64,000 nucleotides of DNA from an uncultured Methanobrevibacter sp. (GCF_900314615.1 NZ_OMWA01000011.1:39104-103103), one strand, 5' to 3'; positions 6,320 to 16,323 are shown, numbered from the stretch's first letter. The notes: generated by a model from the letters alone, not told the origin. A program made the numbers and translations.

Positions 6320-7492
6320 ATGAGTGAAGTATATAGAACTTTTACATCTGAATCCGTAACACAAGGACACCCGGATAAAGTAGCAGACATCGTTTCAGAT
6401 GCAATTTTGGATGCATACATGGCACAGGACCCTAATTCACACGTAGCATGTGAAACCTGTGTAACTACCGATTTCTGTATGGTATTCGGTGAGATAACAT
6501 CAGATGCAGACCTTGATAAGGATGATATTGAAAAAATCATAAGAGACACTATTATTGAAATAGGTTACGATAATCCTGATTTGGAATTCGACGGCCACAA
6601 ATGTGAAGTTGTAAACAGGCTCCACGCACAGTCTCAGGACATCAACCAGGGTGTTGACAGGGGAGATGAAGAAACCGGTGCAGGAGACCAGGGTATGATG
6701 TTCGGTTTTGCAACAAACGAAACAGAATCTCTCATGCCGTTCCCGATTGATCTTGCAAGAAAACTTACAAACAAACTTACCGAGTTAAGGGAATCCGGTG
6801 AAATCCCATACCTCAGACCTGACGGTAAAGCACAGGTATCAGTCAACTATGATGAGAACGGAAACGTTTTATCACTTGATGCAGTAGTTCTTTCAACCCA
6901 GCATGACGAAAGCGTTTCAGACGACCAGGAAAAACTCAAAGAGGACATCAGAGAAAAACTCTTCAAGGCAGTTATTCCTGAAGGACTCATGACTGAAAAC
7001 ACCAAAGAGCACATCAATCCGACAGGTAAATTCGAAATCGGAGGACCTCATGGTGACGCAGGTCTTACCGGACGTAAGATTATTGTAGATACCTACGGAG
7101 GTTATGCAAGACACGGTGGAGGAGCATTTTCAGGAAAAGACTGTACCAAAGTGGACAGAAGCGCATGTTACATGGCAAGATATATTGCTAAAAACATTGT
7201 AGCTTCAGGGCTTGCTGAGAAATGTGAAATCCAGCTTTCATATGCAATCGGTGTAGCAGAACCTACTTCTGTAATGGTAGATACCTTTGGAACAGGTGTT
7301 GAAACCACCAAGAAAATGGAAGAAATCGTACGTGAAAACTTCAAATTGACTCCTGACGGAATTATTGAAACCCTTGACCTCAGACATACAGGATACAAAC
7401 AGACTGCAAAATACGGTCACTTCGGTATTGAAGGTCTTCCATGGGAGAAAACCGACAAGGTTGACGATTTGAAAAAATATATTAAAGAATAG
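6320..7492 (+). CDS. metK: S-adenosylmethionine synthetase, bacterial type
   Basis: It makes S-adenosylmethionine from methionine and ATP, the methyl donor for cofactor, lipid and nucleic-acid modification. The bacterial/eukaryotic MAT signatures are present: GHPDK (16-20, ATP site), GAGDQGMMFG (120-129) and GGGAFSGKD (266-274, P-loop-like). Length 390 is normal for MetK. Most archaea rely on a divergent archaeal MAT lacking these motifs, so this copy was probably acquired from bacteria, perhaps anciently. GGTGA precedes the start. It is transcribed alone, with a poly-T stretch after the stop. Confidence 0.95.
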   Translation: MSEVYRTFTSESVTQGHPDKVADIVSDAILDAYMAQDPNSHVACETCVTTDFCMVFGEITSDADLDKDDIEKIIRDTIIEIGYDNPDLEFDGHKCEVVNRLHAQSQDINQGVDRGDEETGAGDQGMMFGFATNETESLMPFPIDLARKLTNKLTELRESGEIPYLRPDGKAQVSVNYDENGNVLSLDAVVLSTQHDESVSDDQEKLKEDIREKLFKAVIPEGLMTENTKEHINPTGKFEIGGPHGDAGLTGRKIIVDTYGGYARHGGGAFSGKDCTKVDRSACYMARYIAKNIVASGLAEKCEIQLSYAIGVAEPTSVMVDTFGTGVETTKKMEEIVRENFKLTPDGIIETLDLRHTGYKQTAKYGHFGIEGLPWEKTDKVDDLKKYIKE

Positions 7493-7512
7493 CTCTTTGA
7501 GCTAATTTCTTA

Positions 7513-7525
7513 TTTCTTTTTTTTT
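7513..7525 (+). terminator. poly-T terminator after metK
   Basis: A run of ten T residues 20-30 nt past the metK stop follows a small AGCT...AGCT repeat (AGCTCTTTGAGCT). Poly-T is the usual archaeal termination signal. Confidence 0.5.
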
Positions 7526-7723
7526 AAAATTCTAATGAATTGCTAAATTTTAATCTACATATTACAGTTAAAAAATCTCATTTTTAAATTATAGTCAACT
7601 TAAATTTACATTTACTTTTATTATATTAACAGTTGGTCAAAAAAATAGTATAATTATTAATCGTTTCTTTAACTATTTGCACACTAAAAATCATGTGACA
7701 AAAATAAAAAATTGGGGGAAATG

Positions 7724-9139
7724 TCATTTCCACCAGTCAAGTTTTTCCTCGTCAAGCCCTATTGAGCTTGCCTTAAACACGGGATTTTTTCCAGATTTCT
7801 TTTGAATTTCATAATCCTTCAGACAGTCAATTGCGGTTTTACCCATAATCGCACATGTTGGAAGGTTGATAAGTGTCATAAGGCCCATTGTAATGTCTGC
7901 CATCGCCCATGCAGCATCCATTGGGATTATCGCTCCCACAAATATGATTACGGTAGCCGCCAGGTAAAATATTCTCATGAATCTTTTTGATGGTTTTTGT
8001 TTTTTGTTGAGAAATGCCAGGGCGTTGTCCACATAGAAAAGGTTTCCAAGAAGTGTTGTGAATGCAAAAAGAACCATTGCAACGGTAATGTAAACCGGTC
8101 CTGCAGTTCCCATAACTGTTGAAAGCGCATTCTGCACATACGGTGCACCTGAAACTGCGGCATCTCTTGCAACTCCTGTTGAAAGACACATTAGTGCGGT
8201 AGCTGAACATATGAGAAGTGTATCAATATAAACTGATAAAGTCTGTACAAGTCCCTGTTTTGCAGGGTGTGAAACGCTTGCTGATGCTGATGCGTTTGGA
8301 GCTGAACCTACGCCAGCTTCATTTGAAAAGAGTCCTCTTTTAATTCCGTATACGAGACATGACCCTACAAATCCTCCGGCGATTGACTGGAAATCAAAGG
8401 CATCCTGGAATATGATCATAATCATTGAAGGAATGTTTGCATAATTGATTAGAATGATTATAGCAGCGATTGCAACATAGATTATTCCCATTACAGGAAC
8501 GATTGTACCTGTAACCTTAACGATTCTTTTGCCGCCGCCTAAAAGGCAGTATCCGGTCAGTATTGCAAGTATTGCGCCGATAATGATTGGGGTGGTGTTG
8601 GCATTGTAAAATGCATAGTCCATAAATGTTGACTGAAGATTGTATGAACATAACAGGTTGAATCCGACTGCGTAGGTTGCAATCAGGAAAATACAAAAAA
8701 GAGCAGCAATTTTAGGTTTGTTCAAACCATGTTCGATATAGTATGCCGGACCTCCGTAGAACTGTCCGTTTTCATCTTTTCTTTTGTAAATTTGTGCTAA
8801 AGTACTTTCAATGAACGCTGAGGACGCTCCTATGATACACATAAGCCACATCCAGAAGCACGCCCCTGGTCCTCCGAGACATATTGCTGTTGAAACACCG
8901 ATGATATTTCCGGTACCTACCCGTGAAGCGGTTGATACAAGCATTGCCTGCAGGGAAGATACGGAATCGCTGTCGCCTGAAGGTTCTAAAAGAAGTCTTA
9001 TTGACTCAAAAAGCATTCGAATCTGCACGCCTCTTGTACGTGCGGTAAAATAAAGGCCTGCTGCAGCCATTACAATAATCAGTAGCGGAAAGTACATAAA
9101 GTCATCAATCGTATTTAAAATAAAAACAATATCCAGCAT
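7724..9139 (-). CDS. AGCS family sodium:alanine/glycine symporter
   Basis: A polytopic membrane protein of 471 residues with roughly 11 hydrophobic segments, importing small neutral amino acids with sodium. The family signature lies near residues 73-95 (RVGTGNIIGVSTAICLGGPG, then FWMW). The conserved GLFSNEAGVGSAPNAS region sits near residue 270. Alanine, glycine or D-alanine are likely substrates but cannot be told apart here. Alanine is a component of pseudomurein cross-bridges, so a link to wall synthesis is possible. The gene is monocistronic and faces away from metK. Confidence 0.9.
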   Translation of the reverse strand: MLDIVFILNTIDDFMYFPLLIIVMAAAGLYFTARTRGVQIRMLFESIRLLLEPSGDSDSVSSLQAMLVSTASRVGTGNIIGVSTAICLGGPGACFWMWLMCIIGASSAFIESTLAQIYKRKDENGQFYGGPAYYIEHGLNKPKIAALFCIFLIATYAVGFNLLCSYNLQSTFMDYAFYNANTTPIIIGAILAILTGYCLLGGGKRIVKVTGTIVPVMGIIYVAIAAIIILINYANIPSMIMIIFQDAFDFQSIAGGFVGSCLVYGIKRGLFSNEAGVGSAPNASASASVSHPAKQGLVQTLSVYIDTLLICSATALMCLSTGVARDAAVSGAPYVQNALSTVMGTAGPVYITVAMVLFAFTTLLGNLFYVDNALAFLNKKQKPSKRFMRIFYLAATVIIFVGAIIPMDAAWAMADITMGLMTLINLPTCAIMGKTAIDCLKDYEIQKKSGKNPVFKASSIGLDEEKLDWWK

Positions 9140-9346
9140 AATTTATCACTTTGTCTTGAATTTTCTCTCTCTATATATTGTTTATATTGGAGTTGATAGT
9201 ATAATAAACTATACATTATCCTTCAAAACATGAGTAAAGCAAAAAAAGCTTTTAAAATTAAACACGGATAAAAAATTTAAGCAATAAATCTGATTGACTT
9301 TCATTAATGTAGTGATTTTTTAAAAAAAGTAAAAAAAAGAGATAAT

Positions 9347-10531
9347 TTAGTCATTTGCTAAATTATCAAAGTATCCCTGAATGAATACGACAGGTGTTCC
9401 CTTATCACCGGAACCGCTTGTAAGATCACAAAGTGAACCGATTAAATCAGTCAGTCTTCTAGGTGTAGTTCCTTCTGTAATCATCTGGCCGGTAAGGTCC
9501 TTGTCTTTGGTTCTGATTTCCTCTTTGATTGCTTCTTTAAGCTCATCGCCTTTCAAATCAGCAAATTTGTTGTCTGAAACATATTTGAGTTTGATTTCAT
9601 TAGGTGTTCCGATTAGTCCTGATGTGTGTGCAGGGGATACTACCGGATCTGCCAGTTCCCAGATTTTTCCGACAGGGTCCTTGAATGCTCCGTCACCGTA
9701 AACCATAACTTCAATCTGTTTGCCGGTAAGCTCAATCAGTCTTTTTTGAACTTCGTTTACGAGCTCATCGCCTGTTTTCGGGAAGAGTTTGAGTTTTTCT
9801 TCGGTTGCCTTGTTTGAACCGAGAAGTCCGTATTCAGGGTTGAATCCTGAATCTCCAACAGGTTCAGTTAAGACCTGGTGCATTCCGTATACGTTTGCTC
9901 CAAGGCTTTTGAGCAGTTTTGTGGTTTTTTCTCTTGTGTGAATGTCACAGCTTAAAACATCATTGGTGTAATCGAGAATTGTTTTGACATCGTTTGAAAA
10001 TACGAATTCAACTTCACAGTCTTCGCTTTCAATAAGTTCACGGTAAAAATCAATCATGTTGATTCCGGTAAACGGATGTATCCATGAACCGAAAGTTTCT
10101 TCGTATTCGCTTTCGGAAATAACGCTTGCAAGATTGTATTTACTTTCTTCTAAAATCTCTTCATCTAAAATACCGTTTCCAACTTCATCTGATGGAAATG
10201 AGGTTAAAAGAGTAATCTTGTCCATTCCTCTTGCAATACCTTTAAGTACAATAGAAAATCTGTTCCTGCTTAAAATCGGATTGACTACACCGATTTTTTT
10301 GGATGGGAATTTTTTCACTAAATCTGCAGCGACATCGTCTACAGTTACGTAATTTCCTTCTGAAATTCCAACAACAGCTTCGGTTATTGCAACAACGTCC
10401 TTGTCTCTGAATTCAAATCCTTCGCTTTCCTTTGCAGCCATAAGTGAATCTACAACTATGGTTGCTAAATCATCGTCTTTTTTAATAATTGGTGTTCTTA
10501 TTCCACGTACTACAGTACCAACACATCTCAT
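9347..10531 (-). CDS. CofE-like (F420-0:gamma-glutamyl ligase family) protein
   Basis: The N-terminal half resembles CofE, which adds glutamate to coenzyme F420: RGIRTPIIKKDDDLATIV, then DKDVVAITEAVVGISEGN and NRFSIVLKGIARG. At 394 residues it is far longer than authentic CofE (about 250), and it belongs to the long CofE-like group also found in bacteria that lack F420. Its real substrate is unknown. The central part (VMVYGDGAFKDPVGKIWE) and C-terminus (GTTPRRLTDLIGSLCDLTSG) are distinctive. It is monocistronic, with start at ATG 10531 after AGGAGC. Confidence 0.75.
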   Translation of the reverse strand: MRCVGTVVRGIRTPIIKKDDDLATIVVDSLMAAKESEGFEFRDKDVVAITEAVVGISEGNYVTVDDVAADLVKKFPSKKIGVVNPILSRNRFSIVLKGIARGMDKITLLTSFPSDEVGNGILDEEILEESKYNLASVISESEYEETFGSWIHPFTGINMIDFYRELIESEDCEVEFVFSNDVKTILDYTNDVLSCDIHTREKTTKLLKSLGANVYGMHQVLTEPVGDSGFNPEYGLLGSNKATEEKLKLFPKTGDELVNEVQKRLIELTGKQIEVMVYGDGAFKDPVGKIWELADPVVSPAHTSGLIGTPNEIKLKYVSDNKFADLKGDELKEAIKEEIRTKDKDLTGQMITEGTTPRRLTDLIGSLCDLTSGSGDKGTPVVFIQGYFDNLAND

Positions 10532-10696
10532 TTTTCTTGCTCCTAACTCATAGGTCGGATTAAAATAAGTAACCCAATAACTTTATATCATTCCATATAT
10601 TTATAGTTAAAGTATGATTTAATGATTTGATTCATCTAAAATTTTAAATATTTTTTAAGACAAATTAATCTTTATCTTATTTTTTGGTGATATTTG

Positions 10697-12295
10697 ATGA
10701 AAAATGCTATTATACTTGCGGCAGGCAAATCAAACAAGTTTGCCCCATTTACCTATGAAAAGCCCAAAGGACTTTTTATAGTCAGAAACGAGGTTTTAAT
10801 CGAAAGACAAATCGAACAGCTCATTGAAGCGGGAATTAAAGATATCTATATCATTGTAGGATACATGAAGGAAAAGTTCTTCTACCTTGAGCAGAAATAT
10901 CCTCAGGTCAGCCTTATTGTAAACAACACATTCGGAAGATACGGAAATCTCTACTCACTTTTCTCCGCACGCCAGTACCTTTCAGACACTTTCATATGCT
11001 GTGCTGATCACTACTTTTTGGAAAACCCCTTTCTTGACGGCAACGATGACAACATATCATACCGTACCTGCGCATATCTTGAAGGAAATTTCAGGGAGTT
11101 TTCAGTAGACTATTCAAATTCAGACATTATCACCGGATGCTACATCGGAGGCCGGGACAAGATGGCGATGATCGGACCGGCATACTTTAACAAAAGCTTT
11201 TCTGAAGAATTTAGAAAGCTGATGGAGGATGAGATAAACAACTTCGGCGTTGCAAACATGTACTGGGAGGAGTTCTATGCCTCACACATCAGGGATCTGA
11301 CACTGACTTTAAAGCAGGTTGATCCCTCAAAGCTTCTGGAGTTTGATGATATTGACGATTTAAGGCAGTTTGACTCCGATTTTCTTTTGAATGTGGACTC
11401 TGAAATCATCACTAACATCTGCGATACTTTAGATGCCCATCCGAATGAAATAAAAGATATTGAAATCGTACAGGCGGGCCTTACAAACGTATCTTTCAAG
11501 TTCTCAATAAAGGACACTCCATACATCTACAGACACCCTGGAGGAACCGCTGACAATCTCATTGACAGGACCTCGGAGCTTTATGTTCAGAGAATGGCAA
11601 AAGAAATTGGAATTGATGAGTCAGTAATATATATGGATGAGTCAGGCTGGAAGCTTTCATACTACGTTCAGGGCATTGTCGAGTGCGATTTTATAAAAAA
11701 CTCAGATCAGCTTGAAAAAGCAATGGAATACATTCACAAAACCCATGAAATTCCGATAACTGATGATGTTAAAGTTTTTGACGATGTGGCTGAAGGTAAA
11801 AAGCTCATGAAAATAGCATCAGCAACAAAAGGAAATCTCTTCAGGGAATTTGAAGATATCATCGAAAAAGTCAATGTCCTTGACGGACTCGTCAAGGCAG
11901 AACAGGAAAAATACGGAATTGAACCTGTAATTTCACATAATGACGTTTATGAGCCTAACTACATTGCAAATGAAGATAAGCAATTATACCTAATCGACTG
12001 GGAATATGCTGGCATAAACGATCCGTTAAATGACATTGCATGCATTATCGCAAGATATGACTACTCGGAAGAGATAAGGGAGATGTTTTTAGAGGCATAT
12101 TTCGGCCGTGAACTCACTGAAGCCGAACATCGCCATGCAAGAGCCCAGGCAGTTCTGTGTGCATTCTACTGGTTCTGCTGGGGACTTTACAAGGGAAGCG
12201 TAGGGGACGATGACGGATTTTTCTTCATGCCGTCCTACAGATATCTCTCAACACACATTGACGAAGCCCTTGAAAGCTATGAGGTGATAAAATGA
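10697..12295 (+). CDS. LicC-LicA fusion: cytidylyltransferase plus choline-kinase domain
   Basis: Residues 1-230 form a sugar-nucleotidyltransferase-like domain (AIILAAGKSNKFAPFTYEKP) of the CTP:phosphocholine cytidylyltransferase type. Residues about 240-532 form a choline/ethanolamine kinase domain with catalytic HND (ISHNDVYEPNY) and LIDWEYAGINDP. Together they could phosphorylate an amino-alcohol and convert it to its CDP form for attachment to surface glycans, as in bacterial lic loci. The start is ATG 10697 with GGTGAT upstream. The stop overlaps the next ATG (ATGA). Substrate choice is not readable from sequence. Confidence 0.85.
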   Translation: MKNAIILAAGKSNKFAPFTYEKPKGLFIVRNEVLIERQIEQLIEAGIKDIYIIVGYMKEKFFYLEQKYPQVSLIVNNTFGRYGNLYSLFSARQYLSDTFICCADHYFLENPFLDGNDDNISYRTCAYLEGNFREFSVDYSNSDIITGCYIGGRDKMAMIGPAYFNKSFSEEFRKLMEDEINNFGVANMYWEEFYASHIRDLTLTLKQVDPSKLLEFDDIDDLRQFDSDFLLNVDSEIITNICDTLDAHPNEIKDIEIVQAGLTNVSFKFSIKDTPYIYRHPGGTADNLIDRTSELYVQRMAKEIGIDESVIYMDESGWKLSYYVQGIVECDFIKNSDQLEKAMEYIHKTHEIPITDDVKVFDDVAEGKKLMKIASATKGNLFREFEDIIEKVNVLDGLVKAEQEKYGIEPVISHNDVYEPNYIANEDKQLYLIDWEYAGINDPLNDIACIIARYDYSEEIREMFLEAYFGRELTEAEHRHARAQAVLCAFYWFCWGLYKGSVGDDDGFFFMPSYRYLSTHIDEALESYEVIK

Positions 12296-12996
12296 ACATT
12301 CCAATAATACTTGCAGGAGGGGTGGGCTCAAGAGTCGGAGCAGACAGGCCAAAACAGTTTATCGAGGTTTTTGAAAAACCGATACTTGTATATACAATTG
12401 AAGCGTTTCAGAATCATCCTGAAATTGATGCAATTGAAGTGGTCTGCATAAAAAGCCATATTGATTATTTGAAGGAACTGATAGATGAGTACTCACTTAC
12501 TAAGGTAAAGTGGATTTGCGAGGGAGGAGAGGACTTCCAGCACTCTGTAATCAACGGAGTCAACAACCTCAAAGGAAAAATCAATGATGATGATATCGTG
12601 CTGGTCCACTACGGTGCATCTCCGTTCATTTCAGATGAAATTATCTCAGATGCAATCAGGGTATGCAAAGAGAAGGGAAATTCTGTTCCTGCAATGCCTT
12701 CACCGATTTTGATGGGAACCAATGACGGTGATAAATCCACAAAATGGGTTGACAGGGATAAGGTGCTTATGCTTACCTCACCGCAGTGCTTTAACTTTGC
12801 ATATGTCTGCCAGCTTTATGAAGAGGCAATAGAGAAAGATTTAATTGATAAGGTGGAGCCTCACACAACAACTCTGATGTATGAGATGGGAAGGGAAATC
12901 TATCCTTCAAAAACCAATCAGACCAATATCAAGATTACAACTGCTGAAGACATTGATTTATTCAGAGGTTATGTGATGGCGAAAAAGTCGCAGTAG
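12292..12996 (+). CDS. IspD/TarI-type polyol-phosphate cytidylyltransferase
   Basis: This is a CTP-using nucleotidyltransferase of 234 residues. Signature elements are IILAGGVGSRVGADRPKQF at residues 4-22 and the HYGASPF region near 110. Archaea do not use the MEP isoprenoid route, so IspD activity is unlikely. Neighbouring genes instead suggest a TarI-like enzyme making a CDP-activated polyol (for example CDP-ribitol) for a phosphate polymer. It overlaps the LicC-LicA gene by 4 nt, so the two are translationally coupled. Which polyol is used is inference. Confidence 0.8.
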   Translation: MNIPIILAGGVGSRVGADRPKQFIEVFEKPILVYTIEAFQNHPEIDAIEVVCIKSHIDYLKELIDEYSLTKVKWICEGGEDFQHSVINGVNNLKGKINDDDIVLVHYGASPFISDEIISDAIRVCKEKGNSVPAMPSPILMGTNDGDKSTKWVDRDKVLMLTSPQCFNFAYVCQLYEEAIEKDLIDKVEPHTTTLMYEMGREIYPSKTNQTNIKITTAEDIDLFRGYVMAKKSQ

Positions 12997-13049
12997 TCAC
13001 AAATTGTATATAGGATAGTGGATATATAGTTACTTTGGAGGACTGAAAC

Positions 13050-15695
13050 TTGGATTTTAAAATTTCTGTTGTCATGGCTGTTTACAACAAAGAGAAGTAT
13101 GTAGCTCAGGCAATAGAATCAATCATCAGCCAAACTTTGGATTTTGAAAAAAACATCCAGCTGATTTTAGTAAACGATAAAAGCAGCGACAACACCAGGG
13201 ATGTTTTAGAAAAATACCAGGCGAAGTATCCTCAAAACATCATTCTCATAAACAATGAAAAGAACATGGGTTCGGCCTATTCCAGAAACCGTGGCCTTAA
13301 ATACGTTGAAGGAAAATATGTCAACTTCCTTGACAGTGACGATTACATGTCAAAGGACGCATTCAAGACTGCATGTGAGTTTCTGGACAAATATCATGAA
13401 GTAAACATCGCATCCATTCCGATTGTCTATGTTGGAGTCAAAAGAGGAGACCATAACCTTAACTTCAAATACCAAAAGGACCAGATTGTAAACGTAATAA
13501 CTGACCCTGCCTATATACAGCTTTCAGGAGCTTCAGCCTTTTTCCGCTTTGACAAACTTAAGAATTACCATTTCAACGAGAATTTAAGAGTTTCAGAAGA
13601 CGCCCTAATGATAAATCAGATGCTTATGGAAAATCCACTTTTAGGATTTCTCTCAAAGCCTACATATTACTACAGAAAGGACGGAACCCAGAATTCTCTT
13701 ATAACCTCATCAGCAAGTACCAGGTCCTATTTTACAACACGTATTGATGAATATTTTCTCAATCTTATAGATTGCGCCAAAGAGAAGCTCGGAAATGTTC
13801 CGAAGTTCATCCAGTATGTGCTCATGTATGACCTGCAGTGGATTGTGGAGATAAGAAAAATCGACACACTGCTTTCAGATGAGGAGATGAAAACGCTTTT
13901 TGAAAAGATTTTGGAGATTCTCTCATATATCGATGAGGACGTTATATTCAATCAGCGTTCAATTCCGGCAGCTTTAAAGGCTCATGTAATTTCAATGAAA
14001 CGTCACGGATGGGACTATTTAAATGATAAGAGAAATGCAGTTGACAATTTCAAGCTGAATTCAGTATTTATAGACAACTTTTTCTTTTTAAATGAAAATG
14101 AAATCGAAATACAGGGGATTTTAACAGATTTTACTCAAGGCACTGAAATTACAGCAGTTGTTGACGGAGAGGAAATTCCAGTAACTGAGATATTGTATCC
14201 TCAGCGTGACAATTATTCCCTGAACTTCAATTACGGATTCAATCACTGCTTTAAAGTCACTGTTCCATATAAGGAGGGTACTGAAATATCATTCAAATCA
14301 CAGAATACTGACTTAAGCATAAGCTATAATCAGACATCAAGGCTTAATGATGTGTCAGGATATAAGCTTTCAAAAAACAGTATTGCAATCGCTTCAGAAG
14401 ATAAAATCATTGTTAAGGCCAAATCACTTGCATCCGCATTTGTACTGGAGCTTAAGACAATCAGGAGAATGTTTTCAACACGTTCTCAGGGTTGGGTTAC
14501 AGGAGTATTTTTAAGATTTCTCAATATAGCCGCATATCCGTTTTTAAGAAACAGGCGCATATGGCTTTTTATGGATTTGCCGAATGCCGCAGGGGATAAC
14601 GGACTGGAGCTTTTCAGATACGTAAACTCCACAGACTCCAAAGTCAAATCATATTTCGTCCTGGACAGCGCTCCCGAAGAGGACTATGATTATTATGTAG
14701 GATCTAGAATGCATAAAATCAGAAGGCTTTTCGGTTTCAATAAAAAATCAGAGCAGTTTCTTGAAATTGAAAAAATAGGCAATGTCCTAGCCTACAGGTC
14801 AATAAAGCACAGGCTCTTTGCACTTTTCAGCGAGTTTATAATCACATCTCACCCTGACAATACCATTATCTATCCGTTCTGGGGAAACTATCCTCACCTT
14901 TCAGGGCTTATGAAATCAAAGACTGTATTTCTACAGCACGGGGTTACAAAGGATACAGTTTCAGAATGGCTCAATCAATTTGACAAGCCTCTTGCAATGC
15001 TTGTAACTGTTTCAGACAGGGAAAAAGAATCTTTCAAAGATCCGACCTACGGGTATTCGCAGGATATCGTAAAGACACTGGGTTTTCCAAGATTTGACAG
15101 GCTCGAGGACAATAACAAAAGGGAAATAGTAATAATGCCTTCATGGAGGCGCCAGCTTGACCAGCTTTCAGCATCCGATTTTGTTAAAACAAACTTCTAC
15201 AAGCTTTTCAATCAGCTTATCACTGATGAAGAGCTTATAAATTATGTTGAAGAGCACGGATATAAACTGGTTTTCAAGCCTCACAGGAATCTTCATAAAT
15301 TCATAACTGCATTTACAAATCATCCTGACGTCAAATTCGATTTGGACCTTTCAAACTACAGCGATACCTTCAGCAATTCTTCACTTATCGTAACGGACTA
15401 CTCCTCAATCGCTTTTGACTTTGCATATCTCAAAAAGCCTCTCATATACTACCAGTTCGACAACAACTACCACTTTGATGTTGAAAAAGCATATTTCAGC
15501 TATGAAGATGACGGATTCGGACCTGTCGCCAAAAGCCACGATGAGCTTAAACGTCATATCTTTGAGATAATTGACAGGGGATGTGAGATGGATGGGGTTT
15601 ATCTTAAACGGGTAGATGAATTCTTTAAATACATTGACAAAAACAATTCCAGAAGGGTTTATGAAGAGATTCTCAGACTTGACAACTATTATTAA
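13050..15695 (+). CDS. GT2 glycosyltransferase fused to CDP-glycerol glycerophosphotransferase
   Basis: Residues 1-330 are a GT2 glycosyltransferase (VVMAVYNKEKYVAQAIESI, NFLDSDDYM). Residues about 500-881 match the TagB/TagF/TarF transferases that move polyol phosphates from CDP-polyols onto a polymer. Markers are FLQHGVTKDTVSEW and TDYSSIAFDFAYLKKPLIYY. The middle resembles a small beta-rich linker. The start is TTG 13050 with GGAGG 9 nt upstream. It follows the cytidylyltransferase by 53 nt. With the two genes before it, this forms a compact teichoic-acid-like pathway, probably acting at the inner face of the membrane. Confidence 0.88.
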   Translation: MDFKISVVMAVYNKEKYVAQAIESIISQTLDFEKNIQLILVNDKSSDNTRDVLEKYQAKYPQNIILINNEKNMGSAYSRNRGLKYVEGKYVNFLDSDDYMSKDAFKTACEFLDKYHEVNIASIPIVYVGVKRGDHNLNFKYQKDQIVNVITDPAYIQLSGASAFFRFDKLKNYHFNENLRVSEDALMINQMLMENPLLGFLSKPTYYYRKDGTQNSLITSSASTRSYFTTRIDEYFLNLIDCAKEKLGNVPKFIQYVLMYDLQWIVEIRKIDTLLSDEEMKTLFEKILEILSYIDEDVIFNQRSIPAALKAHVISMKRHGWDYLNDKRNAVDNFKLNSVFIDNFFFLNENEIEIQGILTDFTQGTEITAVVDGEEIPVTEILYPQRDNYSLNFNYGFNHCFKVTVPYKEGTEISFKSQNTDLSISYNQTSRLNDVSGYKLSKNSIAIASEDKIIVKAKSLASAFVLELKTIRRMFSTRSQGWVTGVFLRFLNIAAYPFLRNRRIWLFMDLPNAAGDNGLELFRYVNSTDSKVKSYFVLDSAPEEDYDYYVGSRMHKIRRLFGFNKKSEQFLEIEKIGNVLAYRSIKHRLFALFSEFIITSHPDNTIIYPFWGNYPHLSGLMKSKTVFLQHGVTKDTVSEWLNQFDKPLAMLVTVSDREKESFKDPTYGYSQDIVKTLGFPRFDRLEDNNKREIVIMPSWRRQLDQLSASDFVKTNFYKLFNQLITDEELINYVEEHGYKLVFKPHRNLHKFITAFTNHPDVKFDLDLSNYSDTFSNSSLIVTDYSSIAFDFAYLKKPLIYYQFDNNYHFDVEKAYFSYEDDGFGPVAKSHDELKRHIFEIIDRGCEMDGVYLKRVDEFFKYIDKNNSRRVYEEILRLDNYY

Positions 15696-15720
15696 ATATT
15701 TCAAAATACTAATTTTAATC

Positions 15721-16239
15721 ATGGAATTTATGGATGTATTACTAAAAAGAAGGTCAACCAGAAAATTCAATGATGAAAAAATCACCAAAGAAGAACTTGA
15801 TTCAGTTTTGCGCGCAGGACTGCTGGCGCCGTCAAGCATGAACAGAAAACCGATTAATCTTATGGTTGTTGAAAGGAAAGAAACTTTAAAAGAACTTTCC
15901 CAGGCAAAAGACCATGGGGCTGAACTTCTTGCAGATGCCGATAAGGCAATTGTGGTTCTTGCAGATACAATGATAAGCGATACCTGGTGTGAGGATTCAT
16001 CAATTGTTCTGACATACCTGCATTTAATGGCAACCGATTTGAATCTGGCAAGCTGCTGGGTGCAGATACACATGAGAAAGAAAGATGGTGTATATGCGGA
16101 GGAAGTTGTAAGGGATATTTTAAAAATTGATGATCATTACAGGATTGCAGGAATTATGGCTCTTGGCCATTCAGATGATATTCCGCAACCTCACAGTCCG
16201 GATGACATTGATAAAAACAAGATTCATTTTTTAGTTTAG
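15721..16239 (+). CDS. nitroreductase family flavoprotein
   Basis: An FMN-dependent oxidoreductase of 172 residues. The N-terminal FMN-binding pattern is complete (MDVLLKRRSTRKFNDEKI, then LRAGLLAPSSMNRKP). The C-terminal GHSDD element is also usual. Physiological substrate unknown, since members reduce quinones, nitro compounds or remodel flavins. I place the start at ATG 15721. A longer frame reaches back into the preceding gene but would overlap it by about 80 bp. No strong ribosome site is seen, so a leaderless transcript is possible. Confidence 0.85.
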   Translation: MEFMDVLLKRRSTRKFNDEKITKEELDSVLRAGLLAPSSMNRKPINLMVVERKETLKELSQAKDHGAELLADADKAIVVLADTMISDTWCEDSSIVLTYLHLMATDLNLASCWVQIHMRKKDGVYAEEVVRDILKIDDHYRIAGIMALGHSDDIPQPHSPDDIDKNKIHFLV

Positions 16240-16323
16240 TCACTTTTACCCCGTGAAAAGTGACATAATCTTTAAATATGGATTTTGATAAACTTTAATT
16301 TAACTATTAAAGGAGTTTTTAAT

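Noticed and set aside
12292..12996. IspD of the MEP isoprenoid pathway
   Set aside because: Archaea make isoprenoids from mevalonate; the neighbours are polyol-phosphate polymer genes, so a TarI-like role is more consistent.
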